Notes under the pieces: generated by a model | Told to the model about the DNA's origin: nothing | The model's database searches: none | What the model saw: the letters and a program-made list of their open reading frames with translations, nothing else | Assembly: GCA_027484575.1 (NCBI GenBank) | Contig: JAIXSQ010000018.1 | Span: 224,700-288,699 of the forward strand | Length of the DNA stretch: 64,000 nucleotides | Reading direction: 5' to 3' | Origin: Comamonadaceae bacterium | GTDB taxonomy: Bacteria > Pseudomonadota > Gammaproteobacteria > Burkholderiales > Burkholderiaceae_C | Program-made: the position numbers and the translations under genes | Part shown: piece after piece, positions 53,887 to 63,180 of the stretch | Numbering within the stretch: the first letter of the stretch is position 1 | Layout of the letters: the number at the start of each line of letters is the position of its first letter

Positions 53887-54804
53887 ATGCCCATGACCCC
53901 GAACGAGCTGAAGCACGCCCTGTCCAGCGGCCTGCTGTCCTTCCCCCTGACCGACTTCGACCGCGAGCTCGCGTTCGACCCGCACGGCTACGCCGCCCGC
54001 CTGGAGTGGCTGATGCCCTACGGCGCCTCGGTGCTGTTCGCCGCCGGCGGCACCGGCGAGTTCTTCTCGCTGGCCCCCGGCGAATACGCCGACGTGATCC
54101 GCGTCGCGGCGCAGACCTGCGGCCGGCACACCCCCATCGTCGGCGGCGCCGGCGGCGGCACCCGGCTGGCGATCCAGTACGCGCAGGAGGCCCAGCGCAA
54201 CGGCGCCGCCGGCATCCTGCTGCTGCCGCACTACCTGACCGAGGCCAACCAGGAAGGCCTGGTCGCGCACGTGGAGGCGGTCTGCCGCAGCGTGGACATC
54301 GGCGTGATCGTCTACAACCGCGGCGCCTGCCGCCTGACCGCCGGATCGCTGGACGTGCTGGCCGACCGCTGCCCGAACCTGATCGGCTTCAAGGACGGCC
54401 TGGGCGACATCGAGCGCATCGTGCAGATCCGCCAGCGCCTGGGCGAGCGCTTCGTCTACATCGGCGGCATGCCCACCCACGAGGTCTACGCCAGCGCCTA
54501 CCAGGCCCTGGGCGTGCCCACCTACTCGTCGGCGGTGTTCAACTTCATCCCGCGCACCGCGATCCAGTTCTACGAGGCCTACGCCAAGGGCGACAAGGCC
54601 ACCGTCGACCGGCTGGTCAAGGACTTCTTCCTGCCCTACCTGGACATCCGCAACAAGGGCGAGGGCTACGCGGTCAGCATCGTGAAGGCCGGCGCCACCA
54701 TCGTCGGCCACGGCGCCGGCCCGGTGCGCCCGCCGCTGACCGACCTCAAGCCCGCCGAGGTCGAGCAACTGCGCGCGCTGATCGCCACGCTCGGCCCGCA
54801 GTAA
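53887..54804 (+). CDS. kdgD: 5-dehydro-4-deoxyglucarate dehydratase
   Basis: A 305-residue DapA-fold enzyme that dehydrates and decarboxylates 5-dehydro-4-deoxyglucarate to 2,5-dioxopentanoate. AAGGTGEFFSLAP near 48 marks the substrate loop. Tyr is in VYNRGACRLT, and the Schiff-base Lys in LIGFKDGLGDIE near 185. The length matches the family (about 303). ATG 53887 (MPMTPNEL) or 53893 is possible. It joins the products of GudD and GarD to the aldehyde dehydrogenase step. Confidence 0.93.
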   Translation: MPMTPNELKHALSSGLLSFPLTDFDRELAFDPHGYAARLEWLMPYGASVLFAAGGTGEFFSLAPGEYADVIRVAAQTCGRHTPIVGGAGGGTRLAIQYAQEAQRNGAAGILLLPHYLTEANQEGLVAHVEAVCRSVDIGVIVYNRGACRLTAGSLDVLADRCPNLIGFKDGLGDIERIVQIRQRLGERFVYIGGMPTHEVYASAYQALGVPTYSSAVFNFIPRTAIQFYEAYAKGDKATVDRLVKDFFLPYLDIRNKGEGYAVSIVKAGATIVGHGAGPVRPPLTDLKPAEVEQLRALIATLGPQ

Positions 54805-54849
54805 GCCGCGTCCCGTTTCCCGTTCCGTCACAAGCACAAGGAGACTCCC

Positions 54850-55806
54850 ATGCGTCGTCGTTTCCTCGCCGTCCTGCTGGCCAGCGCCGCCGGCCTGGCG
54901 TCCGCCCAGGGCCTGGGCTCCAAGCCCATCACGCTGGTCGTGCCGTTCCCCCCGGGCGGCTCCACCGACCTGATCGCCCGCGCCATCCAGCCCAAGCTGC
55001 AGGCCGCGGTGGGCACCACCGTGGTGGTGGACAACCGCGCCGGCGCCACCGGCACCATCGGCGCCGCCGCGGTGGCCCGCGCGGTGCCCGACGGCAGCAC
55101 GCTGCTGGTTGCCTCGCTGGGCCCGTACGTGATCGCGCCGCACCTGATCAAGGTGAACTACGACGCGCTCAAGGACCTGGAGCCCATCACCGTCGCGGTG
55201 CAGGCGCCCAACGTGCTGGTGGTGCCCGCGGCCTCGCCGCACAAGTCGCTGGCCGACGTGATGGCCTTCCTGAAGGCCAACCCGAACAAGATGACCTTCG
55301 CCTCCTCGGGCAACGGCAGCAGCGACCACCTGACGGCCGAGCTGTTCTGGCAGCAGACCGGCACCAGCGGCATCCACGTGCCCTACAAGGGCGGCGGCCC
55401 GGTGATGAACGACCTGCTGGGCAACCAGGTCGACAGCTCGTTCATGAACATCAACACCGCCATGCCGCAGATCCAGGCCGGCAAGCTGCGCCCGCTGGCC
55501 ATCACCAGCGCCAAGCGCTCCCCGCTGCTGGCGCAGGTGCCCACGCTGGAGGAGTCGGGCATCAAGGACGCCAACGTGCAGTCCTGGCAGGCCGTCGCCG
55601 GCCCGCGCGGCCTGCCGGCCGAGACCAAGGCCAGGCTCCACAAGGCCATCGTCGAGGGCCTGAACGACCCCGCGATCAAGGACCGCCTGCTGGCCCTGGG
55701 CTTCGAGATGGTGCTCAACACCCCCGAGCAGTTCGCCGCCTTCCAGGCCGCCGAGTACGCCCGCTGGCAGAAGCTGATCACCGCCCGCAACATCAAGGCC
55801 GACTGA
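54850..55806 (+). CDS. Bug/TctC-family periplasmic binding protein
   Basis: A 318-residue precursor with signal MRRRFLAVLLASAAGLASAQ. Bug motifs are ITLVVPFPPGGSTDLIAR, VVDNRAGATGTIGAAAVAR, FASSGNGSSDHLTAELF and IHVPYKGGGPVMNDLLGNQ. It has no tctAB partner. Bug proteins bind small organic acids, and the position between kdgD and gudD suggests a hexarate or related sensing/uptake role. AAGGAGA precedes the ATG. Confidence 0.87.
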   Translation: MRRRFLAVLLASAAGLASAQGLGSKPITLVVPFPPGGSTDLIARAIQPKLQAAVGTTVVVDNRAGATGTIGAAAVARAVPDGSTLLVASLGPYVIAPHLIKVNYDALKDLEPITVAVQAPNVLVVPAASPHKSLADVMAFLKANPNKMTFASSGNGSSDHLTAELFWQQTGTSGIHVPYKGGGPVMNDLLGNQVDSSFMNINTAMPQIQAGKLRPLAITSAKRSPLLAQVPTLEESGIKDANVQSWQAVAGPRGLPAETKARLHKAIVEGLNDPAIKDRLLALGFEMVLNTPEQFAAFQAAEYARWQKLITARNIKAD

Positions 55807-55871
55807 CGACGTCCCCCCCGAAGCGCCTGCGGCCGAGCCCCCTCGGGCCTTGCCCTCTCCCCCCAGGGGGC

Positions 55872-55908
55872 GCCACCAGCGGACCGGCAAAGCCGGATCC
55901 GCGGTGGC
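55872..55908. repeat. Long hairpin in the tctC-gudD gap
   Basis: GCCACC...GCGGACCGGC pairs with GCCGGATCCGC...GGTGGC around AAA, with one bulge. It may be a terminator or a dispersed hairpin repeat. The rest of the 160-bp gap is C/G-run rich with no gene. Confidence 0.5.
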
Positions 55909-55966
55909 ACTGGCCTGGGCCTTGGTGTCGCGACGTCCACGCCCACTCATCGATCCCGGGTTGTTC

Positions 55967-57307
55967 ATGTCCCTCTCTTCGACGCCGCGCGTCACGCAGC
56001 TGCGGGTGATCTCCGTCGCCGGCCGCGACGGCATGCTGCTGAACCTGTCGGGCGCGCATGCGCCCTTCTTCACCCGCAACATCGTCATCGCCACCGACTC
56101 GGCCGGCCGCACCGGCCTGGGCGAGGTGCCCGGCGGCGAGAAGATCCGCCAGACGCTGGAGGACGCGCGGCCGCTGGTCGAGGGCCGCCCCATCGGCGAG
56201 CTGCAGGCGATCCTGAACGCGATGCGCGCGCGCTTCGCCGACCGCGACGCCGGCGGCCGCGGCCAGCAGACCTTCGACCTGCGCACCACCATCCATGCCG
56301 TGACCGCGGTGGAGTCGGCCCTGCTGGACCTGCAGGGACAGCACCTGGGCGTGCCGGTGGCGGCGCTGCTCGGCGAGGGCCAGCAGCGCGATGCGGTGCA
56401 GATGCTCGGCTACCTGTTCTTCCTGGGCGACCGGCGCAAGACCGGCCTGCCGTACGTCGATCCGGCCAGCGAGCCGGACGGCGACGACTGGCTGCGCCTG
56501 CGTCACGAGGAGGCCCTGACCCCCGAGGCCGTGGTGCGCCTGGCCGAGGCGGCGCAGGCGCGCTACGGCTTCCAGGACTTCAAGCTCAAGGGCGGCGTGC
56601 TGGCCGGCGATGCCGAGGTCGATGCGGTGATCGCGCTGCACGAGCGCTTTCCCGAGGCCCGCGTGACGCTCGACCCCAACGGCGGCTGGCTGCTCAAGGA
56701 CGCGATCCGCCTGGGCCAGCGCATGCGCGGCGTGGTCGCGTATGCCGAGGACCCCTGCGGCGCCGAGGACGGCTACAGCGGCCGCGAGGTGATGGCCGAG
56801 TTCCGCCGCGCCACCGGCCTGCCCACCGCGACCAACATGGTGGCCACCGACTGGCGCCAGATGGCCCACGCGCTGGCGTTGCAGTCGGTCGACATCCCGC
56901 TGGCCGACCCGCATTTCTGGACCATGGCCGGCTCGGTCCGCGTGGCCCAGACCTGCCGCGACTGGGGCCTGACCTGGGGCTCGCATTCGAACAACCACTT
57001 CGACATCTCGCTGGCCATGTTCACCCACGTGGGCGCCGCCGCGCCGGGCAAGGTGACGGCCATCGACACCCACTGGATCTGGCAGGACGGCCAGCGCCTG
57101 ACGAAAGAGCCGCTGCGCATCGAGGGCGGTTACGTGCAGGTGCCCCAGGCCCCCGGCCTGGGGATCGAGCTGGACATGGCCGAGGTCGAGAAGGCCCACC
57201 AGCTGTACCTGCAGCACGGCCTGGGCGCGCGCGACGACGCGATCGCCATGCAGTTCCTCGTGCCCGGCTGGCGCTTCGATCCCAAGAAGCCCTGCCTGGT
57301 GCGCTGA
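55967..57307 (+). CDS. gudD: Glucarate dehydratase (enolase superfamily)
   Basis: A 446-residue enzyme that dehydrates D-glucarate to 5-dehydro-4-deoxyglucarate. Catalytic KxK is in DFKLKGG near 205. Metal ligands are in LDPNGGW near 235, AEDPCG near 260 and ATNMVATDW near 285. The His base is in SHSNNHFDIS near 340. ATG 55967 gives MSLSSTPRVTQLRV, the usual start. It is followed by the aldehyde dehydrogenase 11 bp later. Confidence 0.95.
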   Translation: MSLSSTPRVTQLRVISVAGRDGMLLNLSGAHAPFFTRNIVIATDSAGRTGLGEVPGGEKIRQTLEDARPLVEGRPIGELQAILNAMRARFADRDAGGRGQQTFDLRTTIHAVTAVESALLDLQGQHLGVPVAALLGEGQQRDAVQMLGYLFFLGDRRKTGLPYVDPASEPDGDDWLRLRHEEALTPEAVVRLAEAAQARYGFQDFKLKGGVLAGDAEVDAVIALHERFPEARVTLDPNGGWLLKDAIRLGQRMRGVVAYAEDPCGAEDGYSGREVMAEFRRATGLPTATNMVATDWRQMAHALALQSVDIPLADPHFWTMAGSVRVAQTCRDWGLTWGSHSNNHFDISLAMFTHVGAAAPGKVTAIDTHWIWQDGQRLTKEPLRIEGGYVQVPQAPGLGIELDMAEVEKAHQLYLQHGLGARDDAIAMQFLVPGWRFDPKKPCLVR

Positions 57308-57318
57308 CCACGGACCCC

Positions 57319-58752
57319 ATGACAGCGACCACCGACAACACCGCGGCCGATGTCGACGCCGCCGCCCGTGCCGCGCAGGCGGCCTTCCTGGCCTATGGCG
57401 CGTCCGACGCGGCCACCCGCGGGGCCCTGCTGCGCGGCCTGGCCGACGCGCTGGAGGGCCAGCGCGAGCACCTGGTGGCGCTCGCCGACGCCGAGACCCA
57501 CCTGGGCCCGGCCCGCCTGAACGGCGAGCTGGACCGCACCGCTTTCCAGCTGCGCGGCTTTGCCACGCAGGTCGGGCAGGGTGCTGCCTTCACCGCCACC
57601 GACGATCCGGCCGTCGCCGGCCCGCCGCCCGCGGGACACCCCGCCCTGCAGCGCGTGCGCGTGCCGCTGGGCCCGGTCGCGATGTTCGCGGCCTCCAACT
57701 TCCCCTTCGCCTTCTCGGTGCTGGGCGGCGACGCCGCCGCGGCGCTGGCCGCCGGTTGTCCGGTGGTCGTCAAGGCGCACCCGGGCCACCGCGGCCTGTC
57801 GCAGGCGGTCGCCGGCCTCGCACATGGCGTGGTGGCGGCCCAGGGCCTGCCGGCCGGGGTGTTCGCGCTGGTCGATGGCCCTGGCCACGACATCGGTGTC
57901 GCGCTGGTGCAGCACCCGGCCATCGCGGCCGCGGCCTTCACCGGCTCGGTGCGCGGCGGCCTGGCGCTGCAGCGCGCGGCGCAGGCCCGGCCGCGCCCGA
58001 TCCCGTTCTTCGGCGAACTGGGCTCGGTCAACCCGGTCGTGGCGCTGCCCGCGGCCATCGCGGCGAACGGCCCGGCCCTGGCGCAGGGACTGGCCGGCTC
58101 GATCACGCTGGGCTGCGGCCAGTTCTGCACCAGCCCCGGCGTGCTCGTCCTGCCCACCGGGGCGCTGGGCGATGCCTTCGTCGCGCAGCTGGTCGAGGCC
58201 CTGCGCGCCGCGCCCACGCACGCGATGCTCACGCCGCAGATGCAGGCCGGCTTCGCGTCCGGCCGCGACGCCTGGGCCGCGCATCCGCGCGTGCAGGCCC
58301 TGCTGGACGCGCGTGCCGCCGACGGCGCGCCGCCCCGGCCCTTCCTGGGGCAGGTGGCGGCGGCCGACTTCATCGCCGACGCGCACCTGCACGAGGAGGT
58401 GTTCGGCCCCGCGGCGCTCGTCGTGCGGGTGGACGGCAGTGCGCAGGCCATCGAGGTGCTGCAGGCCGTGGGCGGCACGCTCACCGTGACGCTCTGGGGC
58501 GCCGACGCCGACACGCCCGAGACCCGCGCGCTGGTGCATGCCGCCACGCAGGTGGCCGGCCGCGTGCTGTTCGCCGGCTACCCCACGGGCGTCGCCGTCA
58601 CCGCCGGCCAGCAGCACGGCGGCCCGTTCCCCGCGTCCACCATGCCCGCGACCACGTCCGTGGGCTGGGCCGCGCTGGACCGCTTCCTGCGGCCGGTGGC
58701 GCTGCAGGACGCGCCGGCCTGGCTGGCGGCGCGCGGGGGCCGGCCGTGCTGA
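57319..58752 (+). CDS. NAD(P)-dependent 2,5-dioxopentanoate (2-oxoglutarate semialdehyde) dehydrogenase
   Basis: A 477-residue aldehyde dehydrogenase. FAASNFPFAFSVLGGD near 128 and VKAHPGHRGLS near 150 form the cofactor site. TGSVRGG near 212 and Glu in FFGELGSVNP near 233 follow. Catalytic Cys is in GCGQFCTSPGV near 270, and EEVFGPAALV near 360. This pattern is that of KGSADH enzymes, which finish hexarate and pentose-acid pathways by making 2-oxoglutarate. Its position after gudD fits. Confidence 0.88.
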   Translation: MTATTDNTAADVDAAARAAQAAFLAYGASDAATRGALLRGLADALEGQREHLVALADAETHLGPARLNGELDRTAFQLRGFATQVGQGAAFTATDDPAVAGPPPAGHPALQRVRVPLGPVAMFAASNFPFAFSVLGGDAAAALAAGCPVVVKAHPGHRGLSQAVAGLAHGVVAAQGLPAGVFALVDGPGHDIGVALVQHPAIAAAAFTGSVRGGLALQRAAQARPRPIPFFGELGSVNPVVALPAAIAANGPALAQGLAGSITLGCGQFCTSPGVLVLPTGALGDAFVAQLVEALRAAPTHAMLTPQMQAGFASGRDAWAAHPRVQALLDARAADGAPPRPFLGQVAAADFIADAHLHEEVFGPAALVVRVDGSAQAIEVLQAVGGTLTVTLWGADADTPETRALVHAATQVAGRVLFAGYPTGVAVTAGQQHGGPFPASTMPATTSVGWAALDRFLRPVALQDAPAWLAARGGRPC

Positions 58753-59720
58753 GCACGCCGCGGCGCCCCCGCGTCCTGCAGGCCCTGCGCCTGATGCCCT
58801 GGCTCGAGGAGCGGCTGGCCGCCGCCTACGAGGTCACCCACCTGCCGCCGGCCGGCGACGAGCGCGAGGCCTTCCTCGCTGCGCGCGGTGGCGAGTTCGA
58901 CGCGCTGGTCACCTCGGCGGCGGCCGGCGCCACGCCGGCGCTGCTCGATGGGCTGCCCAACCTGCGCGTGGTCTCCAGCTTCGGCGTCGGCCTGGACAGG
59001 ATCGACCCGGACCATGCCGCCCGCCGCGGCATTCCCGTGGGCTACACGCCCGAGGTGCTGAACGACTGCGTGGCCGACCTGGCCTTCGGCCTGCTGCTGG
59101 ACATCGCGCGCCGACTGCCCGAGGCCGACCGCTACGTGCGCGCCGGCCGCTGGACCGCGCAGCCGCCGGTGGCCTTCCCGCTGGGCCGGCAGGTCAGCGG
59201 CGCGCGGCTGGGCATCGTGGGCCTGGGGCGCATCGGCAGGACCATCGCCCGCCGCTCCGCCGGCTTCGACATGGAGGTGCGCTACCACGCGCGCCGGCCG
59301 GTCGCCGACGTGCCGTACGTGCACGAGGCCAGCCTGCACGACCTGGCGCGCTGGTGCGACTTCCTGGTGGTGATCACCGCCGGCGGCGCAGCCACGCGCC
59401 ACCTGGTCGACGCCTCGGTGCTCGAGGCGCTGGGCCCCGACGGCTACCTGGTGAACGTCGCGCGCGGCACCGTGGTCGACGAGGCCGCGCTGGTGCGCGC
59501 GCTGCAGGAGCGCCGCATCGCCGGGGCCGCGCTGGACGTCTACGAGGACGAGCCGCGGGTGCCGCCGGCGCTGTTCGCGCTGGACAACGTGGTGCTGGTG
59601 CCGCACATCGCCAGCGCCACGGTGCAGACCCGGCAGGCGATGGCGCAGCTGGTGCTGGACAACCTCGCGTCCTTCTTCGCCACCGGGCGCGTGCGGGCCG
59701 CCGCGCCCGTGGCATCCTGA
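58746..59720 (+). CDS. D-2-hydroxyacid dehydrogenase (glyoxylate/hydroxypyruvate reductase-like)
   Basis: A 324-residue NAD(P)-dependent dehydrogenase. It has SSFGVGLDRID near 78, YTPEVLNDCVADLAFGLLLD near 100, the nucleotide motif GIVGLGRIGRTIARR near 157, catalytic Arg in NVARGTVVDE near 240, Glu in YEDEPRVP and His in VLVPHIAS near 288. It starts at GTG 58746, overlapping the aldehyde dehydrogenase by 7 bp. Its role here is unclear. It may recycle glyoxylate, tartronate semialdehyde or another 2-oxoacid from side reactions. Confidence 0.85.
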   Translation: MLSTPRRPRVLQALRLMPWLEERLAAAYEVTHLPPAGDEREAFLAARGGEFDALVTSAAAGATPALLDGLPNLRVVSSFGVGLDRIDPDHAARRGIPVGYTPEVLNDCVADLAFGLLLDIARRLPEADRYVRAGRWTAQPPVAFPLGRQVSGARLGIVGLGRIGRTIARRSAGFDMEVRYHARRPVADVPYVHEASLHDLARWCDFLVVITAGGAATRHLVDASVLEALGPDGYLVNVARGTVVDEAALVRALQERRIAGAALDVYEDEPRVPPALFALDNVVLVPHIASATVQTRQAMAQLVLDNLASFFATGRVRAAAPVAS

Positions 59721-59746
59721 ATCCACCCCCAAGGAGACATCCCGCC

Positions 59747-60721
59747 ATGACCCTGCTCACCCGCCGCGCGGCCGTCGCCGCCTGCGCCCTGGCCGCCGCC
59801 TTCGGCGTGCAGGCCCAGGCCGCGTTCCCCAGCAAGCCGATCCGCATCGTCGTGCCGTTCCCCGCCGGCGGCACCTCGGACATGCTGGCCCGCCTGATCG
59901 GCCAGAAGATGTCCGAGAGCTGGGGCCAGCCGGTGGTGGTGGACAACAAGCCGGGCCAGAGCGGCAACATGGGCGCCGACCTGGTGGCCAAGGCACCGGC
60001 CGACGGCCATACGCTGGTGCTGATGGACGTGGGCAACCTGGTGATCTCGCCGGCCCTGTACAAGCTGCCCTTCAACCCGGTGAGCGACTTCGCGCCGGTC
60101 GCCATGGTGGGCTACTCGCCGCACCTGCTGGTGGTCAGCAACAACGTGCCCGCGACCACGACCGCCGAGCTGATCGCCTGGGCCAAGGCGCAGAAGGGCA
60201 AGGCCAACTACGCGGTGGCCGCCGGCATGGGCAGCGCCACCCACCTGGCCGGCGTGGTGTTCGCGCAGCGCGCCGGCATCCAGTGGGGCAACGTGCCCTA
60301 CAAGGGCGGCGCGCAGGCCATGACCGACCTGATCGGCGGCCAGGTCGACGTGACCTTCAACGGCATGGTGGCCACGCTGCCGCACGTCAAGGCCGGCAAG
60401 ATCAAGCTGATCGCCGTGTCCAGCGCGAAGCGCAACCCGGTGCTGGGCGCCAACGTGCCCACGGTGGGCGAGACGCTGCCGGGCTTCCTCACCGGCAGCT
60501 GGCAGGGCCTGCTGGCGCCCGCCGGCACGCCCCGGCCCGTGGTCGACAAGCTGCATGCCGAGGTCACCCGCATCCTGGCGCTGCCCGACGTGGCCGAGCG
60601 CCTGGCCAGCGCGGGCGCCGAGCCGGTGGCCATGACCCCGGCCGTCTTCGGCGACTGGATCAAGGCCGAGGTGCCCGCCATGGCGAAGATCGTCAAGGAC
60701 GAGAAGATCACCGTCGAGTGA
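59747..60721 (+). CDS. Bug/TctC-family periplasmic binding protein
   Basis: A 324-residue precursor with a signal ending VQAQA. Bug motifs are IRIVVPFPAGGTSDMLAR, VVDNKPGQSGNMGADLVAK, YAVAAGMGSATHLAGVVF and VPYKGGAQAMTDLIGGQ. It is the second orphan TctC in this locus and differs clearly from the one at 54850, so the two probably bind different ligands. AAGGAGA precedes ATG 59747. Confidence 0.87.
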   Translation: MTLLTRRAAVAACALAAAFGVQAQAAFPSKPIRIVVPFPAGGTSDMLARLIGQKMSESWGQPVVVDNKPGQSGNMGADLVAKAPADGHTLVLMDVGNLVISPALYKLPFNPVSDFAPVAMVGYSPHLLVVSNNVPATTTAELIAWAKAQKGKANYAVAAGMGSATHLAGVVFAQRAGIQWGNVPYKGGAQAMTDLIGGQVDVTFNGMVATLPHVKAGKIKLIAVSSAKRNPVLGANVPTVGETLPGFLTGSWQGLLAPAGTPRPVVDKLHAEVTRILALPDVAERLASAGAEPVAMTPAVFGDWIKAEVPAMAKIVKDEKITVE

Positions 60722-60755
60722 GCTGCGCCCACCGTCCCCAGACCGTTCCCCACCG

Positions 60756-62312
60756 ATGACCGCTGCCACTCGCCCGCCGCTCACCGTCCGCATGCATGCG
60801 GACGACAACGTCGCCATCGTCGCCAACGACGGCGGCCTGCCGCCCGGCACCGTGCTGGCCGACGGCCTGGTGCTGCGCGAGGCCGTGCCGCAGGCGCACA
60901 AGGTGGCGCTGCGCGACATCGCCGCCGGCGGCGACGTGCTGCGCTACGGCGTGCCCATCGGCCGCGCGAAGGAGGCCATCGCCGCCGGCCGCTGGGTGCA
61001 CGAGCGCCTGCTCGACATGCCCGCCGCCCGCACGCTCGACGGCCTGCCGATGGCCACCGGCGCCGGCGTGGTGCAGCCGCCGCTGGAGGGCCTGAGCTTC
61101 CAGGGCTACCGCAACGCCGACGGCAGCGTGGGCACGCGCAACCTGCTGGCCATCACCCAGACCGTGCAGTGCGTGGCCGGCGTGGTGGGCATCGCGGCCG
61201 AGCGCATCCGGCGCGAGCTGCTGCCCCAGTACCCGAACGTCGACGGCGTGGTGGCACTGGAGCACGGCTACGGCTGCGGCGTGGCGATCGACGCGCCCGA
61301 CGCGGTGATCCCGATCCGCACGCTGCGCAACATCGCGCGCAACCCCAACTTCGGCGGCGAGGTGCTGGTGGTCAGCCTGGGCTGCGAGAAGCTGCAGCCC
61401 CAGCGCCTGCTGCCGCCGGGCAGCATCCCGCTGATGAACGGCGGCGCCGACGAGCCCGACGTGGTCTGCCTGCAGGACGACGCCCACGTGGGCTTCCAGT
61501 CCATGGTCGACGGCATCGTCGCGCGTGCCCGGGTGCACCTGGCGCGGCTGGATGCCCGCCGGCGCGAGACCGTGCCGGCCAGCGAACTGGTGGTGGGCGT
61601 GCAGTGCGGCGGCAGCGACGCGTTCTCCGGCGTCACCGCCAATCCCGCGGTGGGGTACTGCACCGACCTGCTGGTGCGCGCCGGCGCCACGGTGATGTTC
61701 TCCGAGACCACCGAGGTGCGCGACGGCATCGCCCAGCTCACGGCCCGCGCGGCCACGCCCGAGGTGGCGCAGGCCATGGTGCGCGAGATGGCCTGGTACG
61801 ACGCCTACCTGCAGCGCGGCAGCGTGGACCGCAGCGCCAACACGACGCCGGGCAACAAGGCCGGCGGCCTGTCGAACATCGTGGAGAAGGCCATGGGCTC
61901 CATCGTCAAGAGCGGCAGCGCGCCCATCGTGGGCGTGGTGCCGCCGGGCGAGCGCGCCACGCAGCGCGGCCTGCTGTACGCCGCCACGCCGGCCAGCGAC
62001 TTCATCTGCGGCACGCTGCAGCTGGCCGCCGGCATGAACCTGCACGTGTTCACCACCGGCCGCGGCACGCCCTACGGCCTGGAAGCCTGCCCGGTGGTCA
62101 AGGTCGCCACCCGCAGCGAGCTGGCGCGGCGCTGGCACGACCTGATGGACGTGAACGCCGGCCGCATCGCCGACGGCGAGCAGACCATCGAGGAGGCCGG
62201 CTGGGAGATGCTGCGCCTGCTGCTGGCCGTGGCCAGCGGCGAGCGCACCTGGGCCGAGCGCTGGAAGCTGCACAACCAGCTGGTGCTGTTCAACCCGGCA
62301 CCGGTGACCTGA
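60756..62312 (+). CDS. garD: Galactarate dehydratase (UxaA/GarD family)
   Basis: A 518-residue enzyme that converts galactarate (meso-galactaric acid) to 5-dehydro-4-deoxyglucarate. The N-terminal SAF-like domain (MHADDNVAIVANDGGLPPGT, residues 13-32) precedes the catalytic domain. That domain has FQGYRNADGSVGTRNLLAI near 117, HGYGCGVAID near 170, VSLGCEKLQPQ near 208, QCGGSDAFSGVTANPAVG near 285 and TTGRGTPYGLEACPVVKV near 430. Altronate dehydratase is the main alternative. The gene setting with gudD and kdgD favours GarD. Confidence 0.92.
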   Translation: MTAATRPPLTVRMHADDNVAIVANDGGLPPGTVLADGLVLREAVPQAHKVALRDIAAGGDVLRYGVPIGRAKEAIAAGRWVHERLLDMPAARTLDGLPMATGAGVVQPPLEGLSFQGYRNADGSVGTRNLLAITQTVQCVAGVVGIAAERIRRELLPQYPNVDGVVALEHGYGCGVAIDAPDAVIPIRTLRNIARNPNFGGEVLVVSLGCEKLQPQRLLPPGSIPLMNGGADEPDVVCLQDDAHVGFQSMVDGIVARARVHLARLDARRRETVPASELVVGVQCGGSDAFSGVTANPAVGYCTDLLVRAGATVMFSETTEVRDGIAQLTARAATPEVAQAMVREMAWYDAYLQRGSVDRSANTTPGNKAGGLSNIVEKAMGSIVKSGSAPIVGVVPPGERATQRGLLYAATPASDFICGTLQLAAGMNLHVFTTGRGTPYGLEACPVVKVATRSELARRWHDLMDVNAGRIADGEQTIEEAGWEMLRLLLAVASGERTWAERWKLHNQLVLFNPAPVT

Positions 62313-62317
62313 GGCCT

Positions 62318-62575
62318 GTCCCGTCCTGCCCGCGCAGGCGGGCATCCACGACCAGGCGCCGTGGGGGCGCGTGGATCCCCGCCGGCGCGGGGATGACGGC
62401 GATGGCGCAAGCGGCCGGTGGCCCCTGGCCCGTCATGCCCGCGCAGCGATGACGGCGACGGAGCAGGCGGCCGGTGGCCCCCCGTCCCGTCATGCCCGCG
62501 CAGGCGGGCATCCACGCTCAGGCGCCGTGGCAGCGTGTGGATCCCCGCCCGCGCGGCGATGACGGCGACGCGGCG
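62318..62575. repeat. Cluster of REP-like units, one truncated
   Basis: Two complete-looking double-hairpin units (about 62318-62420 and 62485-62575) flank a deleted copy (about 62429-62460). In the deleted copy, arm A is joined directly to GATGACGGCGACG. The repeats fill the convergent gap between garD and the TlpA-like gene. Confidence 0.82.
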
Positions 62576-62576
62576 C

Positions 62577-63086
62577 TCACAGGAACCGCGCCAGCTGCTC
62601 GATGTCCTCGGGGAACAGCTGGCCGCGCTCGGCCAGCGCCAGCGTGCCGGCGCGGTCGCGCACCCAGGTGGTGGGGACCTTGCGCACCGGGGGGAGCCCC
62701 CGGGCCGTGTCGTCGCCAGCCCAGGCGCTGGGGAAGGCGTAGCCCTTCGCCTGCAGGTAGGCCCGGGCCGGCCCGGCGGTCTTGTCCAGCGCGATGCCCA
62801 GCACCTGCAGGCCGCGCGCCTGGTGCCTGCGCCACAGCGCGTCGATGTGCGGCGACATCTCGGCGCAGAACGGGCACCAGCTGGCCCACCAGTACAGCAC
62901 CGTGACCTTGCCCTGGGCCTGCGCGGCGGCGAAGCGGCCGCCCTGCAGCAGCGGCACGTCGGGCAGGGCGACGCGCGTGCCCAGGGCTGGCGTGTCCTGC
63001 GCGCCGGTGGCGGCGGGCTGCGCCAGCGCCGCGCCCACGGGCAACGACAGGCTGGCGGCGAGCAGGGAGCGGCGGGTGATGGGCAT
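62577..63086 (-). CDS. TlpA-like periplasmic thioredoxin-fold reductase
   Basis: A 169-residue precursor with leader MPITRRSLLAASLSLPVG, a Tat- or Sec-type signal. The thioredoxin fold holds the active site WASWCPFCAEMSP near 70 and cis-Pro in VPTTWVRDRAG near 140. TlpA/ResA proteins reduce disulfides in the periplasm, for example in cytochrome c maturation. The CPFC dipeptide is unusual but known. No cytochrome genes adjoin it. Confidence 0.87.
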   Translation of the reverse strand: MPITRRSLLAASLSLPVGAALAQPAATGAQDTPALGTRVALPDVPLLQGGRFAAAQAQGKVTVLYWWASWCPFCAEMSPHIDALWRRHQARGLQVLGIALDKTAGPARAYLQAKGYAFPSAWAGDDTARGLPPVRKVPTTWVRDRAGTLALAERGQLFPEDIEQLARFL

Positions 63087-63180
63087 GGCGGGTCCTCGGG
63101 GCTGCCCGGCGATTCTGCCCCCGGCCGCTCAGGACGGCACCACCAGCACCTGCGGCGCCGCCTGACGCTAGCGGCCGCGC

